Source: Acidimicrobiaceae bacterium (lineage in GTDB: Bacteria > Actinomycetota > Acidimicrobiia > Acidimicrobiales > Poriferisodalaceae). Taken from it: 64,000 bases of DNA. The notes beneath the pieces were generated by a model. It saw nothing but the letters and a program-made list of their open reading frames with translations, did no database searches and was not told the origin of the DNA. Made by a program: the position numbers and the translations under genes. The stretch is from contig JAPOPC010000072.1 in the NCBI GenBank assembly GCA_026713105.1, positions 104,613 to 168,612 on the forward strand, in the 5' to 3' direction. Within the stretch, counting starts at the first letter, position 1. The number at the start of each line of letters is the position of its first letter. Shown piece by piece: positions 9,289-17,490 of this stretch.

Positions 9289-9384
9289 ATGGGATCGCTG
9301 GTCAAGAAGCGCCGCAAGCGGATGCGCAAGAAGAAGCACCGCAAGATGCTGCGGCGCACGCGCTACCAGCGCCGCAACCGCTGA
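9289..9384 (+). CDS. Small ribosomal protein bS22 (AURKAIP1/COX24 domain)
   Basis: 31-residue, extremely basic protein starting MGSLVKKRRKRMRKKKHRK and ending RYQRRNR. It closely matches the actinobacterial 30S protein bS22, a mitoribosomal AURKAIP1/COX24 relative known from mycobacterial ribosome structures, which is about 33 residues and begins MGSVIKKRRKRM. It is the only plus-strand gene in the first 16 kb, lying between tRNA-Gln and ispE (convergent, 27 bp). A TAGGTT box 9 nt upstream is the likely promoter. The gene is too short for most annotation cut-offs. Confidence 0.9.
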   Translation: MGSLVKKRRKRMRKKKHRKMLRRTRYQRRNR

Positions 9385-9411
9385 CCGAGCTGTCGCCCCT
9401 ACTGCTGGCCG

Positions 9412-10281
9412 CTAGAGCCGGCCAACAGCGCGCGCCTCGGTGGTGCTGGCACCGTCGCGCGATGGCAAATCCAAGCGTGCGCCGAAGCGTGACATGACGA
9501 ACCATGTGCCGCCGCTGCCGGCTAGCTGCGGCGTGCGCCCGCTGGCTGCAGCGAGCTCACCTCGCCAGGCGGCGAGCTCGGGATAGGCGGTCAGCGCCGC
9601 AGGCTCGAGGTCGTTCGAGTTCTGGCCAGTTGGTCCGCCCAGTTCATCCCAGGTGCGGTACACCGTGGCGGTGTCGACTCCAATCGGCGGCGTCCACAGC
9701 ACGTAGGACTGGTCCCGGAACGGGAGCGGCTCGATGATCTCGCCGATGCCCGTGACGCGGGCACGACCGCCGACGAGGCAGAAGGCCACGTCCGCACCCA
9801 GCGACGCTGCCTGTAGCGGAGTGACGACGGCTGGCGACTCCGCATGCGGTGCCGAGCCGGCGGCCGCGATGTCAGAGGTCTCGACGGCAGCCAAGCGATT
9901 GGCCCAGCGCAGCACTGCCGCGGCGTCGGCCGATCCCCCGCCCAGTCCGGCACCGGGCGGGATGCGCTTGCGGATCTCGACGTGGGCGGTGCGGCCTGTT
10001 AGCTCGAGCGCCCCGATGACGAGGTTGGAGCGGTCGGCGGGAATATCCCAATCCGGTCGATCCGCGCCGGCACCTCCGTCACCGGGCAGTCGCACGACCT
10101 CGACGGACGACTCCGAGCTGGGGTGCACGATGACCTCGTCGCACAGGTCCAGCGTCACCATCTCGGCATCGATGAGGTGATAGCCGTCGGCCCGGGTGCC
10201 GGTGATGCGCAGCCGCAGCGTCAGCTTGGCCGGAGCCAGCAACCGAGTCGGTTCAACGTGGGAGGCCGAGCGCTCCGCCAC
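9412..10281 (-). CDS. ispE: 4-diphosphocytidyl-2-C-methyl-D-erythritol kinase
   Basis: GHMP-family kinase of the MEP isoprenoid pathway. Start GTG 10281 lies 7 bp after the rsmA stop and yields 289 residues beginning VAERSASHVEPTRLLAPAKLTL, the family N-terminus. Visible motifs: PAKLTLRLRITGTRADGYH, the GHMP ATP loop PPGAGLGGGSADAAA, LGADVAFCLVGG and the C-terminal LAGSGGTWF. rsmA-ispE adjacency is conserved in actinobacteria. Together with dxs at 49-51 kb it shows that isoprenoids come from the MEP route. Confidence 0.95.
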   Translation of the reverse strand: MAERSASHVEPTRLLAPAKLTLRLRITGTRADGYHLIDAEMVTLDLCDEVIVHPSSESSVEVVRLPGDGGAGADRPDWDIPADRSNLVIGALELTGRTAHVEIRKRIPPGAGLGGGSADAAAVLRWANRLAAVETSDIAAAGSAPHAESPAVVTPLQAASLGADVAFCLVGGRARVTGIGEIIEPLPFRDQSYVLWTPPIGVDTATVYRTWDELGGPTGQNSNDLEPAALTAYPELAAWRGELAAASGRTPQLAGSGGTWFVMSRFGARLDLPSRDGASTTEARAVGRL

Positions 10282-10288
10282 GGCAGCC

Positions 10289-11197
10289 TCAACCCTGGGT
10301 CTGGGCCACGAGGGACACCTCAGCGAGGCGAGTCCACTGTGCGAGCCCGAGCTGCTCGGGGCGGTCGGTGGGGTCGATGCCTGCGCTCGCAAGCGTCGCG
10401 TCGACGTCGTCGAGGGCGCTCCGCAGTGTGCGGCGCAGCATCTGGCGGCGATGCGCGAACGCGGTGCCGACCAAGCGGTCGATCTCGCTGCGCAATACCG
10501 GTTTCATCCCGGGCGCCCGCCGGGTGATGCGCACCAGCGCGGACTCCACGTCGGGGCGGGGGTAGAAGACCGTGGCGGGCACCGCGCCGGCCAACTCGGC
10601 ATCGGCGTGGGTTGCGACTCGCACCGACACCGCGCCGTACGTGCCGCCCCCCGGAGCCGCCGCAAGTCGCTGGGCGGCCTCCTTCTGGCACATCACCAGC
10701 ATCTGGGTGACAGCCGGCACATCGTCGAGCACCGTCAGCACCAGCGAGGTGGCGATGTTGTACGGCAAGTTCGCGACTAGGTGCCAGCCCGTCCCGCACA
10801 GCAGTGCACCCCAGTCCATGCGGCGAGCGTCGGCGTGCACCACGGAGAGGGGGCCAATCGGGTCACCGGCCTTTCCATCGGCCACTTCGGTTGCCGTTGT
10901 GCCGGCCGTTGCGCCGGCCAAATGGCTCGTCACTTCCTGCAGCAACGGCACGAGCCGTCCGTCGGTTTCTACCGCCACGACCTCAGCGCCGGTCTCGGCC
11001 AAAGCCAGCGTGAGCGAACCCAGACCCGCGCCGATCTCGACGACACGATCGCCGGCTCCCACTCCCGCCAGGCGAGCAATGCGCCGCACCGTGTTGGGAT
11101 CGACGACGAAGTTCTGACCCAGGCTGCGGCGAGGTGCCGCGCCAGCCCTGGCCAGCAGCTCCTTGACCGCAGGCAGGGTCAGCAACTTGCCTGTCAT
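10289..11197 (-). CDS. rsmA: 16S rRNA dimethyladenosine transferase (A1518/A1519)
   Basis: KsgA/RsmA methylates two adjacent adenosines in helix 45 of 16S rRNA. The 302 residues show RRSLGQNFVVD, SAM-binding EIGAGLGSLTLALAETG, HADARR, the catalytic NLPYN motif and the C-terminal RRQMLRRTLR. A low-complexity stretch (about residues 95-115) is inserted before the HADA motif. It overlaps the tatD stop by 4 nt (ATGA, 11194-11197), so the mycobacterial rpfB gene that normally separates them is absent here. Confidence 0.95.
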   Translation of the reverse strand: MTGKLLTLPAVKELLARAGAAPRRSLGQNFVVDPNTVRRIARLAGVGAGDRVVEIGAGLGSLTLALAETGAEVVAVETDGRLVPLLQEVTSHLAGATAGTTATEVADGKAGDPIGPLSVVHADARRMDWGALLCGTGWHLVANLPYNIATSLVLTVLDDVPAVTQMLVMCQKEAAQRLAAAPGGGTYGAVSVRVATHADAELAGAVPATVFYPRPDVESALVRITRRAPGMKPVLRSEIDRLVGTAFAHRRQMLRRTLRSALDDVDATLASAGIDPTDRPEQLGLAQWTRLAEVSLVAQTQG

Positions 11198-11994
11198 CGG
11201 GCGTCGGTGGGACCGTCAGATTCGCCAAGACCGAAGATGCGCATCGCATTCGCGGTGGTCTCTGCGGCCGCCTGGCTCGCTGGGATGCCGCGTGCGGCAG
11301 CGACTGCCTCGCCCACGAAGCGCACCCAGCTCGGACGGTTCTGCTTGCCCCGCATCGGCACGGGTGCCAGGTACGGCGCATCGGTCTCAATGAGATAGCT
11401 GTCGGCGGGAACGAGTGCAGCGGCGTCGCGGATCTCGCCCGCGTTGGCAAACGACACGATGCCGCTAAACGACACTGCAGCGCTCCGGTCGAGCGCTGCG
11501 CGCGCCTCGTCGGGCCCGCCGGTGAAACAGTGGAACACGGTGCCCTCGGGCACGCCCTCGGCGTCGAGCACGTCGAACGTGTCTTCCCAGGCGTCGCGGC
11601 TGTGGATGACCAGCGCCAGCCCATAACGATGCGCCATGGCGATCTGCGCAGCGAATGCCTCACGCTGGCTCGCCCGGTCGGAGTGCTCGTAGTAGTAGTC
11701 GAGCCCGCATTCGCCGATCGCCACCGGCGAGTGACCGGCGGCTATCAGCTGCTCCAACTCTTCGAGAGCCGCCGGGCCTTCGTCGGCATCGTGGGGGTGC
11801 AGCCCGATCGTGGCGGCGACACCCTTCAGCGTTCGGGCCCGCTCCAGTGCAGCGACACTGCGCTCGACATCAGTGCCGATGTCCACCAGCCACGCGACGC
11901 CGTCTTGGTGGGCCTCCGCGACCAACTCGGCGCCGCCGTCCCACAGGTGGCAGTGACTGTCGACCCAGACCTCGGCTTGCGGCGCTGAGTTCAT
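11194..11994 (-). CDS. tatD: TatD family metal-dependent hydrolase
   Basis: TIM-barrel amidohydrolase-like nuclease (TatD/YcfH). From ATG 11994 it is 266 residues with metal ligands in DSHCHL, IGECGLDYYY, VIHSRDA, FHCFTGG and ETDAPYLAP. Alternative start GTG 12021 would overlap the metG stop as GTGA and add nine residues. metG-tatD-rsmA-ispE form a tight run. TatD proteins act as 3'-5' exonucleases or D-aminoacyl-tRNA deacylase-like enzymes; the exact role here cannot be read from sequence. Confidence 0.92.
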   Translation of the reverse strand: MNSAPQAEVWVDSHCHLWDGGAELVAEAHQDGVAWLVDIGTDVERSVAALERARTLKGVAATIGLHPHDADEGPAALEELEQLIAAGHSPVAIGECGLDYYYEHSDRASQREAFAAQIAMAHRYGLALVIHSRDAWEDTFDVLDAEGVPEGTVFHCFTGGPDEARAALDRSAAVSFSGIVSFANAGEIRDAAALVPADSYLIETDAPYLAPVPMRGKQNRPSWVRFVGEAVAAARGIPASQAAAETTANAMRIFGLGESDGPTDAR

Positions 11995-12017
11995 CGCACT
12001 GGGCTCATCGCCTTGGA

Positions 12018-13517
12018 TCACTTCAGGCGCGGGTACAGCGGATCGCCGGTCGCCACCGCCACGCCGCCGGGGTAGCCCCCCCACGTCGCGGCCTCGGGCA
12101 GGCGCTGATCGGCCACCGAGCCCTCCATGCCGATGCGTCGCCACACCTCCTCGCAGCCCCGCGGTGTCGCCACCGATGCGAGCACCGCCACGATGCGCAG
12201 CGCTTCGAGCGCATCGCCAAGCACGGCATCTACCTCGGGTCCGGGATCTTGCTTCCACGGCTCAGCCGCTTCGAGCATGGTGTTGGTCTCGCGGATGATG
12301 CGCCAAGTGGCGTCGAGGGCTTCTGAAGGCGCCAGCCGCTCCCAGGCCTCTGCGGTGTCGGCGAAGCACTCGGCCACAGCACTGGCCAGCGGGCTGTCGG
12401 GGCGAGGCGCCGGGCCAACGCCGTCGCACTTGCGGCTGACCACGGTGGCAACCCGGCTCATGAGGTTGCCCAGGTTGTTGGCCAGGTCCGCGTTGTAGCG
12501 GGCAACCATCCCCTCATAGGAGAAGTCGCCGTCGGGGCCGAAGGGCTGATCGTGCAAGAAGTGGTGTCGTACGCCGTCGCTGCCGAAGTCGTCGACGAGG
12601 TCGCCCGGCGCGATCTGGTTGAGCGCAGATTTCGCCATCTTCTCGCCGCCCACCAGCAGGAAGCCGTGCACGTGCACCCGCCGGGGCGGCAGCACGCCGC
12701 CGCTCATCAGCATCGCCGGCCAGTACACGCAATGGAACCGGAGGATGTCCTTGCCGATCAGGTGCACGCCGGGCCAGCGATGCGCGAACTGGTCGTCGTC
12801 GCTGGCGTATCCCGCGGCGGTGATGTAGTTGGTCAGTGCGTCGAACCAGACGTAGGTGACATGCTGCGGATCCCAAGGAATGCGTATGCCCCAGTCCAGC
12901 GATGTGCGGCTAATCGAGAAGTCCTGCAGGCCGCCGCGGATGAATCCCAGCGCCTCGTTGCGCTTGGTCGCCGGCACGACGAAGTCGGGATGAGCTTCGT
13001 ACCAATCCAGCAGGGGCTTCTCGTAGCGGCTGAGCGCAAAGAAGTAATTCTCCTCAGTGACGTGCTCAGCAGGGCGCCGGTGGATGCGGCAGTTGCCGTC
13101 GTCGAGATCGTCGTCGGTGTAGTAGGCCTCACAGCTCACGCAGTACAGGCCCTCATAGGTCTGCAGCGTGATGTCGCCGTTGTCGTAACAAGCCTGCAAG
13201 AGCTGCTGGACCGAGTGGTGATGACGGGGCTCGCTGGTGCGGATGAAATCGTCGTTGGAAATGTCGAGCTGGCGCCATGCCTCCTGGAAGCGCACCACCG
13301 TGCGGTCTGCCCACTCGATGGGCGTGCAGCCGTTTTCCTGTGCCGCCCGCTGGACCTTGAGACCGTGCTCGTCGGTGCCGGTCAGGAACATGACGTCGTC
13401 GCCTCGCAGACGATTCCAACGAGCAATCGCATCTGCGGTGATCGTCGTGTACGCGTGCCCGATGTGGGGGGCATCGTTCACGTAATAGATCGGCGTCGTG
13501 ACGTAGTAGGAAGCCAC
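12018..13517 (-). CDS. metG: Methionyl-tRNA synthetase
   Basis: Charges initiator and elongator tRNA-Met. From GTG 13517 it is 499 residues and begins VASYYVTTPIYYVNDAPHIG. Visible: the HIGH motif (HIGH in DAPHIGHAYTT), TGTDEHG, the connective-peptide knuckle YCVSCE, WFDALTNYITA, and the adenylate loop written KMAKS instead of KMSKS. The C-terminal anticodon domain is present (NNLGNLMSRV), but the optional OB-fold tRNA-binding extension is missing, as in mycobacterial MetS. A TACCCT box 6 nt before the GTG indicates a leaderless mRNA and supports this start over upstream ones. Confidence 0.95.
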   Translation of the reverse strand: MASYYVTTPIYYVNDAPHIGHAYTTITADAIARWNRLRGDDVMFLTGTDEHGLKVQRAAQENGCTPIEWADRTVVRFQEAWRQLDISNDDFIRTSEPRHHHSVQQLLQACYDNGDITLQTYEGLYCVSCEAYYTDDDLDDGNCRIHRRPAEHVTEENYFFALSRYEKPLLDWYEAHPDFVVPATKRNEALGFIRGGLQDFSISRTSLDWGIRIPWDPQHVTYVWFDALTNYITAAGYASDDDQFAHRWPGVHLIGKDILRFHCVYWPAMLMSGGVLPPRRVHVHGFLLVGGEKMAKSALNQIAPGDLVDDFGSDGVRHHFLHDQPFGPDGDFSYEGMVARYNADLANNLGNLMSRVATVVSRKCDGVGPAPRPDSPLASAVAECFADTAEAWERLAPSEALDATWRIIRETNTMLEAAEPWKQDPGPEVDAVLGDALEALRIVAVLASVATPRGCEEVWRRIGMEGSVADQRLPEAATWGGYPGGVAVATGDPLYPRLK

Positions 13518-13523
13518 GCCTGC

Positions 13524-13529
13524 AGGGTA
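13524..13529 (-). promoter_or_regulatory. Putative -10 box (TACCCT) of metG
   Basis: TANNNT hexamer separated by 6 nt from GTG 13517, so transcription would begin at or beside the start codon. Confidence 0.5.
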
Positions 13530-13590
13530 GTGAGGGGCGACGCAGCCGCCCTCAGAATTCTGTCGGCCTGCGCTTCCCCGTTGCGCCCGC

Positions 13591-13665
13591 GGCGAGGGCG
13601 GCGGCGGCTTCCGCTCCAGCGATCCGGCAGGTCGCAACGTCGCAGAATCCGCCGCCGCCCTCGCC
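13591..13665. terminator. Long inverted repeat between rsmI and metG
   Basis: Two perfectly complementary 17-nt arms (13591-13607 and 13649-13665) flank a 41-nt loop directly after the rsmI stop codon. The arms are nearly pure G+C and could form a very stable stem. It may act as an intrinsic terminator for rsmI, although no T-run follows, or as an mRNA-processing or attenuation structure upstream of metG. Confidence 0.6.
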
Positions 13666-13666
13666 G

Positions 13667-14545
13667 CTATTGCATCTTGTTATCGAGTGCGCGGGCCAGT
13701 TCGGTGGAGATGTTGTAGGTGCGGTTGCGGCCCACACCCAGTCGCTGTGCGACGGCTGCTGCAGCGTCACGGGCGCTGCCGCCGGCTGCCAGCTCGCCGT
13801 GCAGAGCCGCTCGAATCTGCTCATCGGACGGGGGTCGGGAGATCGCTGGGCCGAGCACGACGACGATCTCCCCTCGTGTCGGCTCGGCGTAGCGCGCTGC
13901 CAGCTCGGCGATCGTGCCGCGCGCGACCTCTTCGTGCAGCTTGGTGAGCTCACGGACGACGACTGCTGGACGGCCGGCGCCGCAAACCTCGGCCAGGTCT
14001 TCGAGCGTGGCACCAAGGCGTTTGGGTGATTCCAGCAGGACGACGGTTCGCTGTTCGGCGGCGACCGCTTCGAGTCGTTGATCGCGGACCTTGCCCTTGC
14101 GGGGCAGAAATCCTTCCATGACCCAGCGATCTGTCGGCAGGCCGGAGACAGCGAGTGCGGCGACCGGTGCAGAGGGTCCGGGCACCACGCTGACGGGCAG
14201 ACCTGCCGCCGCGACTGCCCCCACCAGGCGCTGCCCCGGATCGGAGATCGTCGGCATGCCCGCGTCGGTGATGTACGCAGCGGTCTCCCCCGCCGTCAGG
14301 CGCTGCACTATCTGCGCGGCGACGGCGGCCTCGTTGTGTTCGTGCATCGCCACCAGCGGCTGCCCGCCGATGCCCAGCCGCTGCAGCAGCAGGCCGGTGC
14401 GCCGGGTGTCTTCGCAGGCCACGAACGACACCGCCGTCAGTACTTCGACCGCCCGCGGGGCGATGTCTGCGAGATTGCCGATAGGCGTGGCCACCAGCCA
14501 CAGTCGAGCTTGCCCTGCTGTGGCAGCACCCGCCTGATCGGTCAT
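13667..14545 (-). CDS. rsmI: 16S rRNA (cytidine-1402-2'-O)-methyltransferase
   Basis: SAM-dependent enzyme of the tetrapyrrole-methylase fold that 2'-O-methylates C1402 in the ribosomal P site. From ATG 14545 it is 292 residues; a TTG at 14557 is a possible earlier start. Motifs: LWLVATPIGNLADI, CEDTRRTGLLL, HEHNEAA, ITDAGMPTISDPG, VVPGPSAPVAAL, GFLPRKG and ESPKRL. A C-terminal helical region ends in RNRTYNISTELARAL. Actinobacteria keep rsmI next to metG, as here. Confidence 0.95.
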   Translation of the reverse strand: MTDQAGAATAGQARLWLVATPIGNLADIAPRAVEVLTAVSFVACEDTRRTGLLLQRLGIGGQPLVAMHEHNEAAVAAQIVQRLTAGETAAYITDAGMPTISDPGQRLVGAVAAAGLPVSVVPGPSAPVAALAVSGLPTDRWVMEGFLPRKGKVRDQRLEAVAAEQRTVVLLESPKRLGATLEDLAEVCGAGRPAVVVRELTKLHEEVARGTIAELAARYAEPTRGEIVVVLGPAISRPPSDEQIRAALHGELAAGGSARDAAAAVAQRLGVGRNRTYNISTELARALDNKMQ

Positions 14546-14582
14546 GCACCTAGGCAATCAGGCTGTGCCAGCGCAGCCACGC

Positions 14583-14918
14583 TCATGCGTCGAGTCGGAT
14601 CTCGAGGGTGTCGCCCACGGTGAGGCCCCAGCGCTCGCACGCGCCCGCCTGGGCCTCGACGACTGATCGTGCGCGCAGCCTCGGCCGACCGATACGGCCC
14701 GGTCGCATCCTCACCATGTCTACGACCCGCCGCCGCGCATCCAAGAACATCACGTCGATATCGAAGCTCATTCCGATGGTGTGCACGCAGCGGCACCGCT
14801 CGATCAGTAGCGCCCCGGTCAGGTCGTCGCGCCCCAGCAGACCACGCCGGCGCTCAGGACGGGTACGAGCGACCTCGAGGCTCGCCACCACTCGATCCCC
14901 GCACGCAAGCCACGGCAT
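14583..14918 (-). CDS. DUF192 family protein
   Basis: 111 residues covering the whole DUF192 fold: RTRPERRRGLLGRDDL, CRCVHTIGMSFDIDVMFLD (the hallmark), VVDMVRMRPGRIG and ARSVVEAQAG. Function is unknown in general. Most relatives are exported, but this copy has no signal peptide and seems cytoplasmic. It starts 2 bp after the ychF stop, so the two are very likely cotranslated. Confidence 0.85.
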   Translation of the reverse strand: MPWLACGDRVVASLEVARTRPERRRGLLGRDDLTGALLIERCRCVHTIGMSFDIDVMFLDARRRVVDMVRMRPGRIGRPRLRARSVVEAQAGACERWGLTVGDTLEIRLDA

Positions 14919-14920
14919 GG

Positions 14921-16042
14921 CTACACGTTGAAGCGGAACTCCACGACGTCGCCGTCGCGCATCGGATAGTCCTTCCCTTCGACGCGCAGACGGCCTGCGT
15001 CACGCGCTGCAGACCACGAGCCTAAATCCAGCAATTCGGCCCAGTCGATCACCTCGGCCCGGATGAAACCGCGTTCGAAGTCGGTGTGGATCCGCCCGGC
15101 GCACTGAGGTGCCCGCCAACCGGCTCGGAACGTCCACGCCCGCGATTCCTTCTCACCCGTGGTCAGGAAGGTCCGCAAGCCCAGCAGTCCATGGGCAGCC
15201 GCCACAAATCGCTCCAGCGCGCCTTCCCCCAGGCCGAGCCCTTCGAGCAGCTCGGTTCGTTCGTCGCCGGTGAGCTGCGCTGCCTCTGCCTCGAGCTGCA
15301 CGCTCAGCGGCAGCACGGTGGCACCGGGCAGCTCCGCTTCGATCGGCGCTGCGAGCTCGGCGGCTGCGTCCAGCTGGTTCTCGCCGATGTTCAGCACCGC
15401 CATCACCGGCTTGTCGGTGAGCAGGAAGTGGCTGCGCAGCGCAGCCCGATGCGGGTACTGCTGCGGGTTCTGTTCAGAGCCGTTGCAGTCGCCGCTGAGC
15501 GGCCAGGCCCGGTACAGCGGCGTGCCGGCCGCCAGGTGGTCGAGCGCTGCGTCGAGCGCTGCGACCTCCTCGGCCAGTGCGGTGTCGGACGGCTGGCTGC
15601 GCGATGCCTTGCGCCTGCGGTTGATGCGCGACTCCACCGACTCCAGATCGGCCAGCGTCAACTCGGTCTCGACGATGCGCAGGTGTTCGAGCGGATCGGC
15701 GGGGCCGGGCACATCAGCGTCATCGAACGCGCGCAGCACGAACACGATGGCATCCACCTCGCGGATGCCTGCCAGGAAGCGGTTGCCGAGGCCTTCGCCC
15801 TTGCTGGCACCTTCCACCAGCCCACCGATGTCGATGAACTCGGTGGTGGTCGGCACCACCTTGCGGCTGGCGCTCATGGCGGCCAAGGCATCGAGCCGGG
15901 CATCGGGCACGCGGGCCACACCGATATTCGGATCGGTCGTGGCAAAGGCGTACGGCGCCGCCAACGCCCCGCCGCCCGCGAGGGAGTTGAACAGCGACGA
16001 CTTTCCCGCATTGGGCAGGCCGACGAACCCAAAGCGTTCCAT
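14921..16042 (-). CDS. ychF: Redox-regulated ATPase YchF (OLA1 family)
   Basis: 373-residue TRAFAC-class P-loop protein associated with ribosomes and stress. G1 is [12 protein letters not shown] (7-18), the G3-region is [18 protein letters not shown], and the base-recognition motif is NIGEN rather than NKxD, the change that makes YchF prefer ATP over GTP. The coiled-coil arm is about residues 140-200, and the C-terminal TGS domain ends [11 protein letters not shown]. The start is 9 nt after a TAACCT box that overlaps the divergent promoter of the racemase gene. Confidence 0.96.
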   Translation of the reverse strand: MERFGFVGLPNAGKSSLFNSLAGGGALAAPYAFATTDPNIGVARVPDARLDALAAMSASRKVVPTTTEFIDIGGLVEGASKGEGLGNRFLAGIREVDAIVFVLRAFDDADVPGPADPLEHLRIVETELTLADLESVESRINRRRKASRSQPSDTALAEEVAALDAALDHLAAGTPLYRAWPLSGDCNGSEQNPQQYPHRAALRSHFLLTDKPVMAVLNIGENQLDAAAELAAPIEAELPGATVLPLSVQLEAEAAQLTGDERTELLEGLGLGEGALERFVAAAHGLLGLRTFLTTGEKESRAWTFRAGWRAPQCAGRIHTDFERGFIRAEVIDWAELLDLGSWSAARDAGRLRVEGKDYPMRDGDVVEFRFNV

Positions 16043-16051
16043 CGCCGGGCG

Positions 16052-16061
16052 AGGTTAGTGT
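16052..16061. promoter_or_regulatory. Overlapping divergent -10 boxes (ychF / racemase)
   Basis: TAACCT on the minus strand (16057-16052, 9 nt before ychF ATG) and TAGTGT on the plus strand (16056-16061, 34 nt before the racemase ATG) share two base pairs, so both polymerases cannot bind at once. Confidence 0.45.
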
Positions 16062-16095
16062 CGCGCCCGAGGCATCCACTGAAGGGGAGGAATCC

Positions 16096-17235
16096 ATGGG
16101 ACCGCTGCAGGGACTGAAGGTGATCGAGCTGGCGGGCATCGGCCCCGGGCCGTTCTGCGCAATGCTGCTCGCTGACCTGGGCGCGGACGTCATCCGCGTC
16201 GATCGCATGACGCCCGAAGACCTGGGCATCGACCGTGGACGCAAGTTCAACGTGCTCAACCGCGGCCGTCGCTCGGTGGCGGTCGACCTCAAGTCGCCTG
16301 ACGGCGTCGAGACGGTGCTGAAGCTGGTGGAACAAGCCGATGCGCTGATCGAAGGATTCCGCCCAGGTGTGACCGAACGACTGGGCCTCGGACCCGACGA
16401 GTGCATGGCTCGCAACCCGAAGCTGGTGTACGGGCGCATGACCGGCTGGGGCCAGGAAGGCCCGATGGCGCATGCCGCCGGCCACGACATCAACTACATC
16501 GCCCTCACGGGCGCTCTGCACGCCATCGGACCGGCCGAGGCGCCGAGCCCGCCGCTCAACCTGGTGGGCGATTTCGGCGGCGGCGGCATGTACCTGGCAT
16601 TCGGCGTGTGCGCAGCGCTGCTCGAGTCGCGCGACTCGGGGCAGGGCCAGGTCGTGGACGCCGCCATGACCGAGGGCGCGGCGTCGCTGATGGCAGCCAT
16701 CTACGGCATCTACGGCTCGGGCGGCTGGGCCGACGAGCGGGAATCCAACTTCCTCGACGGCGGCGCCTACTACTACGGCGTGTATGAGACCTCCGACTCC
16801 AAGTTCGTGTCAGTCGGGTCGATCGAGGGCAAGTTCCACGATGAGCTGCTCGAGAAGACGGGCTTGGCCGACGCTGCGACCGTGGACCGCAACGACCGCG
16901 ATGCGTGGGCAGACAAGCGGGCGCGTCTCGCGGAGGTCATCAAGACCAAGACCCGCGACGAGTGGGACGAGATCATGGCCGGCTCAGATGTCTGCTATGC
17001 GCCAGTGCTGGACCTCTCCGAGGCGCCACACCACCCCCACAACGTCGCCCGCGGCAGCTTCGTGGAGGTGGAGGGCGTGATGCAGCCGGCGCCTGCGCCC
17101 CGCTTCAGTCGCACCCCAGGCGAGGTCGCCCGACCGCCGGCGTCGCCGGGCGAGAACACCGATGAGGTGCTGGCCGACTGGGGCTTCGACGCCGACGACA
17201 TCGAAAAGCTCCACGAGGTCGGTGCAGTCGGCTGA
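16096..17235 (+). CDS. Alpha-methylacyl-CoA racemase (CaiB/BaiF family)
   Basis: 379-residue CoA-transferase-III fold protein. It resembles M. tuberculosis MCR along its length, with [23 protein letters not shown] (split here as [11 protein letters not shown] and AGHDINYI), [12 protein letters not shown] and [13 protein letters not shown]. His, Asp and Glu in these three motifs match the MCR catalytic residues, which favours a (2R)/(2S)-methylacyl-CoA racemase over a CoA transferase. The role would be breakdown of branched fatty acids or sterol side chains. A good Shine-Dalgarno (GGGGAGGA) precedes ATG 16096. It is monocistronic. Confidence 0.88.
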   Translation: MGPLQGLKVIELAGIGPGPFCAMLLADLGADVIRVDRMTPEDLGIDRGRKFNVLNRGRRSVAVDLKSPDGVETVLKLVEQADALIEGFRPGVTERLGLGPDECMARNPKLVYGRMTGWGQEGPMAHAAGHDINYIALTGALHAIGPAEAPSPPLNLVGDFGGGGMYLAFGVCAALLESRDSGQGQVVDAAMTEGAASLMAAIYGIYGSGGWADERESNFLDGGAYYYGVYETSDSKFVSVGSIEGKFHDELLEKTGLADAATVDRNDRDAWADKRARLAEVIKTKTRDEWDEIMAGSDVCYAPVLDLSEAPHHPHNVARGSFVEVEGVMQPAPAPRFSRTPGEVARPPASPGENTDEVLADWGFDADDIEKLHEVGAVG

Positions 17236-17303
17236 GCCGATCTTCCCCAGCTCGGCCACCAGCCTGAACCAGCGCCGCCGGACTGATTCAGGGGCGGCCT
17301 CGG

Positions 17304-17309
17304 TAGCCT
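17304..17309 (+). promoter_or_regulatory. Putative -10 box (TAGCCT) of bL37
   Basis: TANNNT hexamer ending 9 nt before ATG 17319, with no Shine-Dalgarno between them. Confidence 0.45.
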
Positions 17310-17318
17310 GCAACGTCT

Positions 17319-17405
17319 ATGTCGAAGCGCACCAAGAAGCGGAAGCTCCGGGCGCGCCGCAGCAAGGCCAACCACGGCAAGCGCCCCAACTGCGGCCGCG
17401 GCTAG
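17319..17405 (+). CDS. Large-subunit ribosomal protein bL37
   Basis: 28-residue basic peptide starting MSKRTKKRKLRARRSKANHG with C-terminus KRPNCGRG. The ANHGKRPN signature is that of bL37, a very short actinobacterial 50S protein first seen in mycobacterial ribosome structures. It lies alone between the racemase and a secreted deacetylase, with a TAGCCT box 9 nt upstream. Homology rests on the short C-terminal motif. Confidence 0.85.
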   Translation: MSKRTKKRKLRARRSKANHGKRPNCGRG

Positions 17406-17490
17406 CCCGCGGGCATTGCTCGCCGCGGCGGCCGGCGTGAGCAAGCTCGTTTGCCGCTGAGTACGCCCGCAGACCGGCCATCATCAGGGA

